NCBI GenBank assembly: GCA_016744295.1
Contig: JADGEQ010000001.1
Span: 124,001 to 188,000 of the forward strand
Length of the DNA stretch: 64,000 nucleotides
Direction of reading: 5' to 3'
Origin: Desulfobacteraceae bacterium
GTDB lineage: Bacteria > Desulfobacterota > Desulfobacteria > Desulfobacterales > Desulfobacteraceae
Shown here: piece after piece, positions 45,023 through 52,208 of the stretch
How the letters are laid out: every line of letters begins with the position of its first letter
How positions within the stretch are numbered: position 1 is the stretch's first letter
Position numbers and translations under genes: made by a program
The notes under the pieces: model-generated
Databases searched by the model: none
What the model saw: only the letters and a program-made list of their open reading frames with translations
What the model was told of the DNA's origin: nothing

Positions 45023-45919
45023 ATGATCCACACCCTTGTTTCTGAATTTGAGTTTAAGAAAAGAAAGATAAGGTTCTGGATCGGATTCATTTTTTCTCTT
45101 TTATTGTTGGTATTATTTTTTGCCGGCCTGGCTGGTGCCAATGGCGGGTCTGCTAATGGCGGGTCCCTAGGCGCCCATATCTTGGAAAACATTTTGATCG
45201 TTTCCATTGATGCCCTCCATCCCGGTGCTCTGGGACCAAAATCAAGTCCCCATATTTATTCATTGATGGAAAAGGGGGTGTATACCCTGAAGGGACAGAG
45301 CACTGACCCGCCCTTGACCCTGGTCTCTCACACCGCTATGTTTTCAGGGCTTTCCCCTAAACAAAACAAGAAAACAGACAATGGATGGCTCCCGGGTCAG
45401 GCAGGCATTCAAGGAGAAACCATCTTCTACAAACCCAAAAAAGCAGGTTATTCAACCGGGTATTTTTATTCAAAGGAAAAACTTGGGTTTCTGGTCAATG
45501 ACTGTATTGATGCCCATGGGCTATCAAAGGAGTATGCCCTGGACCGTGCCTCTGCATATTTTAAAGGTGTTGGAAAACATTTTTGTTTTTTACATCTCAG
45601 CGGGTTAGACCAGGCGGGCCCTGCAGAAGGATGGCTGTCCCCAGGATACCTGGAAGAACTTTTTTTCATCGATGATGAACTGGAACCGCTTATCAAAATG
45701 ATCCAGGACAAAAAAAATTATCTGATCATCATCACCAGTGACCATGGCGGCCATGGAAAAATACACGGCAGTGATCATCCCGAGGATTCCCGGCTTCCCC
45801 TGATCATGATTTCAGATATTTGCGATTTAACCGCCTATCCGAACATCCCATACCAGGTAACCCACCTCAAGACCATCCTTGATACTCTTGTTGATAAAAC
45901 CCACACCATTAAAAAATAA
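45023..45919 (+). CDS. Membrane-anchored alkaline-phosphatase-fold hydrolase (phosphodiesterase/nucleotide pyrophosphatase type)
   Basis: 298 residues from ATG 45023, nine bases after AAAGGAG; the in-frame ATG 45014 touches the ribosome site. Residues about 15-40 are a signal anchor, followed by a Gly/Asn/Ser-rich spacer. The hydrolase domain has the metal Asp in VSIDALHPG, the nucleophile Thr region PPLTLVSHTAMFSG and the second metal site in TSDHGGHGKIHGSDH. All expected ligands seem present. Last gene of the arsR operon; why a phosphate-ester hydrolase is there is unclear. Confidence 0.87.
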   Translation: MIHTLVSEFEFKKRKIRFWIGFIFSLLLLVLFFAGLAGANGGSANGGSLGAHILENILIVSIDALHPGALGPKSSPHIYSLMEKGVYTLKGQSTDPPLTLVSHTAMFSGLSPKQNKKTDNGWLPGQAGIQGETIFYKPKKAGYSTGYFYSKEKLGFLVNDCIDAHGLSKEYALDRASAYFKGVGKHFCFLHLSGLDQAGPAEGWLSPGYLEELFFIDDELEPLIKMIQDKKNYLIIITSDHGGHGKIHGSDHPEDSRLPLIMISDICDLTAYPNIPYQVTHLKTILDTLVDKTHTIKK

Positions 45920-46232
45920 AATTTTCTAAAGTTTTCTCGGAAACACCGGTTTCCAAGTGTGCAAAAATTGTAACCAAAGATGTCCCCATGGTAACCAGCC
46001 GCTTAATACGATCACGCTTATTTCGAGCAATGCCTGATAACTCAGCATTATAGGTCCATGGCACATCAATTGCAATGTTTTCACCAGTGTTATCACCAAG
46101 GTTACCATTATAGATTAAAAATATAAAAGTTGCCCCCAGGGAATGCACGGAAGACTGCCCTGCCAGGCATTGTGAAAAAAAAGAAAAGGGATAAAACAAA
46201 AAGGAGCCGAGAAGTGACAAGGCGTAAAACAA
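45909..46232 (-). CDS. Possible unknown protein or gene fragment, low confidence
   Basis: The last 65 or so codons of this minus-strand frame look strongly coding, with wobble-type codon choice: NGNLGDNTGENIAIDVPWTY, then YNAELSGIARNKRDRIKRLV and SEKTLENFIF at the stop. The first part is hydrophobic and unconvincing, and there is no clear start. It overlaps the stop of the phosphatase-fold gene by 11 bp. The AT-rich codons differ from both neighbours. It could be a degraded fragment of a foreign gene. No family recognised. Confidence 0.25.
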   Translation of the reverse strand: MFYALSLLGSFLFYPFSFFSQCLAGQSSVHSLGATFIFLIYNGNLGDNTGENIAIDVPWTYNAELSGIARNKRDRIKRLVTMGTSLVTIFAHLETGVSEKTLENFIF

Positions 46233-46576
46233 AAAAACCAGAAAAAGCGTATTTCAGTGCTGAATTCCAACCCAAGATACCAGGGATTTTTTACCAGTTT
46301 AAACTGCGCAAACATGATTCCGAACCCATGTTTGCCGTTGTAAGAAAAGGCTCCATGGTCCTGGGATGCATCAAAACCGGGGATATCATTCCCATGACCT
46401 ACCATTTCCAGGACAGAACTTTCCCTGCGGAAAAGAGAGCAACCCGGATAAAGTATATTTCAGACGGCAATGCCATGGGGTATAAAGATCATTTTATAAT
46501 TGGTCTGGATATTGATAGCGATAGTGTTGAAACAAATCAAGGTGCTGGAATCATTTTGCAAATACAGCGGGCCTAG
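46214..46576 (+). CDS. Unknown 120-aa protein, PilZ-like in look only
   Basis: The start is GTG 46214, seven bases after AAGGAG; an open frame further upstream is lysine-rich and unlikely. After a basic N-terminus (VTRRKTKKPEK), the body is beta-rich: SEPMFAVVRKGSMVLGCI, GDIIPMTYHFQDRTFPAEKRATRIKYI and GYKDHFIIGLDI. That strand pattern recalls small barrel domains such as PilZ, but the RxxxR and DxSxxG motifs for cyclic di-GMP are not there. It lies immediately before the aldehyde:ferredoxin oxidoreductase gene and may share its transcript. No function assigned. Confidence 0.65.
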   Translation: MTRRKTKKPEKAYFSAEFQPKIPGIFYQFKLRKHDSEPMFAVVRKGSMVLGCIKTGDIIPMTYHFQDRTFPAEKRATRIKYISDGNAMGYKDHFIIGLDIDSDSVETNQGAGIILQIQRA

Positions 46577-46656
46577 TGACGGGCTGTGATCCAAACCCTC
46601 AAAAATTCAGGGGGCCTCTTCTTGATTTAAACCCGGTTTCGCTATATAAAAACAGG

Positions 46657-48468
46657 ATGTATGGCTGGACCGGAAATATTTTGCACATAAACCTGACCAC
46701 CCGGAATTTCCAGGTGGAAACCCCGGGTATTGATTTTTATAAAAAATACCTGGGGGGCAAAGGAATGGGGGGATACTATCTTCGCAAATGCGCCACCCTC
46801 CCCTTTGATCATCCGAACATGGTGGTTTCCCTTTTTACCGGCCCCCTGGTGGCAACCATTGCCCCCACATCCGGGCGGGGCCACCTGGTTTCAAAATCTC
46901 CCCTGACCGGCCTTGTGGGAGATGCTTCCCTGGGGGGAAAACTTCCCACCCAACTGAAACGCGCCGGGTGGGACGGAATGGTCATCACCGGCAAAAGCAA
47001 CTACCCTGTCGGCATTGAAATTTGTGACAGCCGGGTAAACATTTGCCGGGCAGATCATTTATGGGGGTTGGACACCCAGCAGGTTCATGACGCCCTTTCC
47101 CCGAAAAAAGCGGGGTTGGGTTGCATCGGGCCTGCCGGCGAAAATGGGGTTAAATTTGCATCAATCACCGTGGACCAGCACCATGCTGCAGGCCGTGCAG
47201 GACTTGGGTTATGCTTGGGCGTCAAAAAACTGAAATACCTGTTGGTAAAAGGGAATGGGCACACCCGGGTGAAAGATCCTTCCGGCCTGAAAGAAGCCAG
47301 GGAAGAGATCATCCGGCTCACGGCCGCCGCCCCCGCCCTCATGGGACAATACGGGTTCAGCAGCCTTGGTACGGGAGCTGTCTACGATCTCATGGACAAC
47401 CGCCGTATGATGCCCACGGATAATTTTAGTGCCACCCGATTTGACCGGGCAGCCCAACTCAATGCAGCAGCCTATTCAAAAGCCTATAGCCCTAAAAAAC
47501 ACGGATGCCGGGGCTGCCATATTCTTTGTAAAAAAATTGGCCAAAAAATTGACCGGAACATTAATAAGGAAATTGACAGGGAGAATGGTACAAACACCAC
47601 CCAGGTGACCATGCCGGAATTTGAAACCATGTCCCATTTTACCGCCCTCATCGGATGCGCCGACACGGATCTTGTGGTTGAGGCCAATGACAGGTGTAAT
47701 AGGTATGGCATGGATACCGTGTCAGCCGCTGTTACCCTTGCAGCAAGAAGGGAGATCACCGGACAAAATTATACCAGGGAAAGCCTTTTATCCCTGTTGG
47801 ATGACATGGCACTAAACCAGGGGGAAGGGATACTATTAAACCAAGGATCTGTTGTCTATGCCAAGGCCATGGGACAGCCCAAAGCAGCCATGGCGGTAAA
47901 GGGGATGGAATTACCGGCCTATGATCCCAGGGGGGCCTATGGCATGGCCTTAGGGTATGCCCTGTCCACCCGGGGAGGCTGCCATCTTAGGGCCTATCCC
48001 ATCAGCCATGAAATATTCAGAAAACCTGTGGCAACGGATCGGTTCAGCTTCAGCGGCAAGGCAAGAATCATAAAAATTGCCGAAGACTTCAATGCTGTGG
48101 TGGATTCCCTGACTGCCTGTAAATTTATTTTCTTTGCCGCAGGCCTGGAAGAATATGCCAAGGCTTATACTGCTGTCACAGGCGAGACAAGCTCGGCCCA
48201 GGATCTTGTTTTAATCGGGGAACGTATCTACTACAATGAGCGGATAATCAACGCTCTAAACGGGTTTGACGCCAGGGACGACAACCTGCCCCAACGGTTT
48301 TTCGAAGAGCCCGGAACCAGCGGCAACCAGATTAAAATCCCCCCCATTGACAGGGCTCAATTTTTAGAGGCCCGAAAAAAATATTATGGTATCCGGGGGC
48401 TGGACCCTTCCGGAAGGCCCCTAAGATCAAAATCAGAAACATTGGGGCTTGAATGGAACAACTTGTAA
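46657..48468 (+). CDS. Aldehyde:ferredoxin oxidoreductase (AOR family, tungstopterin)
   Basis: 603 residues from ATG 46657, where the conserved N-terminus MYGWTGNILHINLTT begins; an upstream GTG at 46576 would add 27 unlike residues. AOR enzymes oxidise aldehydes to acids, passing electrons to ferredoxin, with a tungsten bis-pterin. Seen here: GGKGMGGYY, SGRGHLVSKSPLTG, GPAGENGVKFASI with the pterin-binding HHAAGRAGLG, and the cluster ligands in HGCRGCHILCKK (C-x2-C-x3-C) plus a distal Cys in LTACKF. A Lys/Asn-rich insert lies near 315-330. The stop overlaps the aldolase-like gene by 16 bp. The MoaD/MoeB pair at 1-2 kb could serve its cofactor, which is inference. Confidence 0.93.
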   Translation: MYGWTGNILHINLTTRNFQVETPGIDFYKKYLGGKGMGGYYLRKCATLPFDHPNMVVSLFTGPLVATIAPTSGRGHLVSKSPLTGLVGDASLGGKLPTQLKRAGWDGMVITGKSNYPVGIEICDSRVNICRADHLWGLDTQQVHDALSPKKAGLGCIGPAGENGVKFASITVDQHHAAGRAGLGLCLGVKKLKYLLVKGNGHTRVKDPSGLKEAREEIIRLTAAAPALMGQYGFSSLGTGAVYDLMDNRRMMPTDNFSATRFDRAAQLNAAAYSKAYSPKKHGCRGCHILCKKIGQKIDRNINKEIDRENGTNTTQVTMPEFETMSHFTALIGCADTDLVVEANDRCNRYGMDTVSAAVTLAARREITGQNYTRESLLSLLDDMALNQGEGILLNQGSVVYAKAMGQPKAAMAVKGMELPAYDPRGAYGMALGYALSTRGGCHLRAYPISHEIFRKPVATDRFSFSGKARIIKIAEDFNAVVDSLTACKFIFFAAGLEEYAKAYTAVTGETSSAQDLVLIGERIYYNERIINALNGFDARDDNLPQRFFEEPGTSGNQIKIPPIDRAQFLEARKKYYGIRGLDPSGRPLRSKSETLGLEWNNL

Positions 48469-49718
48469 AAAAATATGCAAAAAAATTATCCTCAGCCGGA
48501 CTCGCTGAAGAAACAGGCCCTTTAAGCCCCCTTGTGGGCGGGATTGATGACACCCTAGTCTGGAACCGCAAAGGGGAGGAAATAAAGGTTCTTGAACAGA
48601 TTTTTAACGGTCTTAACATCAACTCCCTGGTCTTTTTACGGCCAAAGGCCCCCTATGACAAAATCATCGGGTTTCTGGCCCGGGAGGCGATTCATACAAA
48701 TGGGTTAATTGAGCCCAAAGACTGTGAGACAAGAACCTTTCTCCACGACCTGCCCGTGGTAAATCAATTTTCCACCGACAAAATAATCAACTCATTAAAA
48801 AGAAGAAAAAGTGTGATTGTTGCCTTGGAAGATACCACAGGAGTTTGCGACATTGCTGTTATTGCCCACGGAACCGTCAGCCCGGAGCAGGGATTTGTGG
48901 TAACAAGTTCCGTTTGCTTTGCCTGTTTTGTAAAATTCTTTACCGACTATCTGGAAAACCTTCAATTGGGGAGGTCAACCAGGGAAGAAAATACCCTCTT
49001 TGATTGCCTGGCACCTGATTTACACCCAAATTTGGCACCCGGTTTGACACCAATGACATTGGAACCAATGAATCTGCCCGACCTTGCCAAGGGTCCCTTT
49101 TTGACCGAAGAGCAGATCTATGCCGCCATTGTCCAGGCAGGCCGCAAAACCGTCGAACAGGGCCTTGTGGACTCATATTTCGGAAATATTTCCTATTGCC
49201 GGAATAATATTTTGTATATAAGCCAGACCGGCAGTTCACTGGATGAACTTGAGGGCTGCATTGATCCGGTTCCCCTGGATGGATCCTCCAGTGCCGGGCT
49301 CACGGCTTCCAGCGAATTGACCGCCCATTTGGAAACCATTGCACAAACACACTGCGAGGCAATTCTCCACGGTCACCCGAAATTTTCAGTCATCATGTCC
49401 ATGGATTGCGACCCCAAAAGAAAAGCAATCTGTCCCCACAAAGACCGCTGCCACATCCATTGCCCCCACAAGCGATTCATCAACCACATCCCCATTGTTC
49501 CGGGGGAGGTGGGAACCGGTCCCACAGGACTTTGCAACACCCTTCCCAAAGCCTTTGGAAAATCATCCCATGTGATTGTATACGGCCATGGGGTGTTTGC
49601 CCTGGGAAAAAATGATTTTTCCCAGGCCTTTGCAACCCTGATGGAGGTGGAAAAAAACTGCAGGAGATCCTATTTCGAAAAGGTGAGAAAACTCAGGACT
49701 GCAGATTTTATTGATTGA
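48453..49718 (+). CDS. Class II aldolase/adducin-family protein with extra N-terminal domain
   Basis: 421 residues. Residues about 1-185 form a separate domain that I do not recognise (VGGIDDTLVWNRKGEEIKVL, LVFLRPKAPYDKIIG). Residues about 210-415 are a class II aldolase fold with the metal His in CEAILHGHPKFSV and the second site in VYGHGVFALGK, and the substrate loop FGNISYC. A Cys/His-rich insert near 330-350 (CPHKDRCHIHCPHKR) suggests an additional zinc or Fe-S site. The start, with GGGG upstream, overlaps the AOR gene by 16 bp, so the two are translationally coupled: an aldolase releasing an aldehyde that the AOR oxidises is a reasonable reading. Confidence 0.87.
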   Translation: MEQLVKKYAKKLSSAGLAEETGPLSPLVGGIDDTLVWNRKGEEIKVLEQIFNGLNINSLVFLRPKAPYDKIIGFLAREAIHTNGLIEPKDCETRTFLHDLPVVNQFSTDKIINSLKRRKSVIVALEDTTGVCDIAVIAHGTVSPEQGFVVTSSVCFACFVKFFTDYLENLQLGRSTREENTLFDCLAPDLHPNLAPGLTPMTLEPMNLPDLAKGPFLTEEQIYAAIVQAGRKTVEQGLVDSYFGNISYCRNNILYISQTGSSLDELEGCIDPVPLDGSSSAGLTASSELTAHLETIAQTHCEAILHGHPKFSVIMSMDCDPKRKAICPHKDRCHIHCPHKRFINHIPIVPGEVGTGPTGLCNTLPKAFGKSSHVIVYGHGVFALGKNDFSQAFATLMEVEKNCRRSYFEKVRKLRTADFID

Positions 49719-49883
49719 AGGTATAAATTGCATTACCTGGGCCGAAAGGGTCGTATTATTGCAATTGACAACAAGATCCATCAGTCGCATTTTTGCAACT
49801 CTTAAAAGATACTCGACAAAGCACAAGGACCATACCCCTTGTTCATTGGAGCATTCAAAGGATTTCCCAAGGGCGACTTCGTC

Positions 49884-49899
49884 TGGCACACCCATTGCT
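49884..49899 (+). promoter_or_regulatory. Sigma-54 promoter before the PAS/AAA+ activator gene
   Basis: TGGCACACCCATTGCT matches the -24/-12 consensus TGGCACR-N4-TTGCW at every defined position. The activator ATG is 91 bases downstream. A palindrome TTGCAAATTTGCAA at 49928-49941 lies just after it and may be an activator or repressor site. Confidence 0.85.
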
Positions 49900-49989
49900 A
49901 ATCATTTCTTGGCAGATACGCCATGGGTTGCAAATTTGCAAACATTGGTGTAAAAGATAGGAAACCCAATTATTTAGGAACGCTTATCC

Positions 49990-51333
49990 ATGGATAAAAA
50001 TAAAAGATTTGGCCCCCTTGAAGAAGATACGACAAAAGTGATTCTTGACTGTATATCAGACGGTGTTTTCACCATAGATTATAACTGGGAAATCACCTCC
50101 TTTAACCGTGCTGCCGAAGAAATTACAGGCATTTCCAAAAAAGAGGCCATGGGCAGACATTGCTGGGAAGTGTTCAGATCCAATATGTGTGAAGAGGATT
50201 GTGCACTGAAAAAAACCATGGAAGAAGGAAAACCCTTTATCAGCTCATCTGCCTACATCATCAATTCTGATAAAAAGAAAATTTCCATCACCGCCTCCAC
50301 CTCCCTTTTAATCGACGGAAACGGAGATGTGATCGGCGGGGTCGAGTCTTTTCGGGACCACTCTTTGGTGGAGAAATTAAGAAAAGAACTCTCCAGCAAC
50401 TTTCAAATGGAAGATATCGTCAGCAACGCCTTTGCCATGAAAAACATTTTCAATATTCTGCCCCAGATATCGGACAGCGATTCATCCGTATTAATAGAGG
50501 GAGAGACAGGCACGGGAAAAGAACTGATGGCCCGGGCTATCCACAACATGAGTCATCGAAAGGACAAACCGTTTATCGCTATCAACTGCGGGGCTTTGCC
50601 CGATACCCTGCTGGAATCAGAATTGTTCGGATACAAAAAAGGCGCCTTTACCAATGCCGTAAAGGACAAACCCGGGCAATTCAGCCTGGCCGACGGGGGA
50701 ACGGTTTTCTTAGATGAAATCGGTGATACCAGCGCTGCATTCCAGGTCAGCATGCTGAGGGTTCTTCAGGAACATGAATACACCCCCCTGGGCGGAATAA
50801 ACAAAGAAAAAACAGACATAAGAATCATTGCAGCCACCAACAGAAACCTTGCCGAACGGGTTGAAAAAAATAAATTTCGCCAGGACCTTTATTACAGAAT
50901 CAATGTGATTCGCCTTACCCTGCCCCCCCTGCGCCAGCGCATGGAAGACATCCCCCTTCTGGTGGAACGGTTCATTGATAAGCTGAACCTGCGCCAGGGA
51001 AAATTAATCCAGGGAATTGATCAAACTGTTTTGTCCGCATTTATGTCCCACCCATTTCCCGGTAATATCCGGGAGCTGGAAAATATCATTGAACATGCTT
51101 TTGTACTCTGCACAGAAGGGATCATAACCCTCAAGCATCTGCCTGGTTTTTTATCCCAGGGTTCAGCCCCCGGCTGCGACCAAAATGATGATCCGGTCAA
51201 ATCAGCCCAAACCAAGTTGATCATGGATGCACTAACCCATAACAATTACAATAGAAATGCCGCTGCCAGATCCCTGGGCATTCACAAAAGCACCCTTTTC
51301 AGGCAGATTAAAAAACTCGGAATTACCCTGTGA
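49990..51333 (+). CDS. PAS-containing sigma-54 dependent transcriptional activator
   Basis: 447 residues. An N-terminal PAS domain (about 15-130) carries a cysteine set HCWEVFRSNMCEEDCAL, suggesting a redox or metal signal. The AAA+ domain (about 145-385) has Walker A GETGTGKE, Walker B GGTVFLDEIGD and an arginine-finger region, but the sigma-54 contact loop reads GAFTNA instead of GAFTGA. A Fis-type helix-turn-helix ends the protein (NRNAAARSLGIHKSTLFRQIKKLG). It is preceded by a sigma-54 promoter and followed by a NifX-like gene with another, so it likely controls both. AGGA lies before the ATG. Confidence 0.93.
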   Translation: MDKNKRFGPLEEDTTKVILDCISDGVFTIDYNWEITSFNRAAEEITGISKKEAMGRHCWEVFRSNMCEEDCALKKTMEEGKPFISSSAYIINSDKKKISITASTSLLIDGNGDVIGGVESFRDHSLVEKLRKELSSNFQMEDIVSNAFAMKNIFNILPQISDSDSSVLIEGETGTGKELMARAIHNMSHRKDKPFIAINCGALPDTLLESELFGYKKGAFTNAVKDKPGQFSLADGGTVFLDEIGDTSAAFQVSMLRVLQEHEYTPLGGINKEKTDIRIIAATNRNLAERVEKNKFRQDLYYRINVIRLTLPPLRQRMEDIPLLVERFIDKLNLRQGKLIQGIDQTVLSAFMSHPFPGNIRELENIIEHAFVLCTEGIITLKHLPGFLSQGSAPGCDQNDDPVKSAQTKLIMDALTHNNYNRNAAARSLGIHKSTLFRQIKKLGITL

Positions 51334-51480
51334 AGGAGGCCAATCGCAACCCATTGCCAGGGGGATAGTCTTGTTTCTGCGACCCAAGGCAAAAAAGCAA
51401 GTGTGTGTTTTAGAAAAAACCTGCAACTAACACCTTGTTTTATTTGATCATTTGTTATAATTCACAATTTTCCGTCAACC

Positions 51481-51496
51481 AGGCACAGGCCTTGCA
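51481..51496 (+). promoter_or_regulatory. Sigma-54 promoter before the NifX-like gene
   Basis: AGGCACAGGCCTTGCA matches the -24/-12 consensus in all but the first base, with the invariant GG-N10-GC spacing. Dyads GCAACCCATTGC (51346-51357) and TGCGACCCAAGGCA (51378-51391) lie 90-150 bp upstream, where an enhancer-binding activator would sit. Confidence 0.82.
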
Positions 51497-51506
51497 AAAT
51501 ACTTTA

Positions 51507-51538
51507 TAGAATATTAACAAAATAGAATATTAACAAAA
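51507..51538. repeat. Perfect 16-bp tandem duplication in the leader of the NifX-like gene
   Basis: TAGAATATTAACAAAA occurs twice back to back, starting close to the expected sigma-54 transcription start. Confidence 0.85.
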
Positions 51539-51583
51539 GAAATATCCGCCACTGGGCAAATTTAAAATGTTAGGAGGTTGTCT

Positions 51584-51985
51584 GTGAAAATAGCCATTAC
51601 CATATGGGGAAACCGAATTTCCCCTGTTTTTGATGCTGCCCGTACCCTTCTGGTGGCCCGGATTGAAAACAGGCAAATCCTGGAAAAAAGATATACCCCC
51701 TTTAACCCGGACTCCCCCCAGTACTTGATCCGAATTCTCCAGGAGATGGAGGCCGACACATTGATCTGCGGAGCCATATCCACAGAGCCGGCTGATTTCA
51801 TAATAGAAAACGATATCAAGCTGATCTCGTTTGTCACGGGCAATGCCTTGGATTTCCTCGACAGCTTTGCCACCAGGCAGGCCATTGAAAAGGGACATAT
51901 GATGCCGGGTTGCAGTATTGATTATTGCCGGCGTCAAAAATGCAGGCAATCCGGCCAAATCCTGCCTGCCGCCTTAAACAAGTAA
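51584..51985 (+). CDS. NifX/NafY/NifB C-terminal-like protein (dinitrogenase iron-molybdenum cofactor domain)
   Basis: 133 residues from GTG 51584, six bases after AGGAGG; the in-frame TTG 51578 touches the ribosome site. The N-terminus KIAITIWGNRISPVFDAA and LICGAISTEPADFII match the small RNaseH-like fold that binds iron-molybdenum cofactor precursors. The C-terminus adds a cysteine cluster (CSIDYCRRQKC). No nif genes are present, so a role in nitrogen fixation is not implied; such proteins also occur next to hydrogenase and Mo/W enzymes. Its sigma-54 promoter and adjacent activator suggest dedicated control. Confidence 0.9.
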   Translation: MKIAITIWGNRISPVFDAARTLLVARIENRQILEKRYTPFNPDSPQYLIRILQEMEADTLICGAISTEPADFIIENDIKLISFVTGNALDFLDSFATRQAIEKGHMMPGCSIDYCRRQKCRQSGQILPAALNK

Positions 51986-52208
51986 AACAAACATTCAATA
52001 TTTTTAGCTGAAGCTGACCGGGACCCGCCCTCCATCACCCGGTTATTATCAATTAGCCCTAACACCGTCCTGTTTTGGGTCTTATCTTGCTGGTTGACAA
52101 AATGGGTAAAAAATTATTAGACTTACAGTATATCATTTTCATTTTCCCTGATATCTCGGTGGGAATCGATTCGGCACCATGATTGAGTGAAGACAGGATA
52201 AGGGATTT

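Noticed and set aside
49711..49953. 80-codon frame between the aldolase-like gene and the sigma-54 activator
   Set aside because: It contains the sigma-54 promoter, overlaps the preceding stop and has no protein-like pattern.
52070..52095. Third sigma-54 promoter before the PAS-GAF kinase
   Set aside because: A GG-N10-GC spacing exists with TTGCT, but the -24 side (GGGTC) is far from GGCAC.
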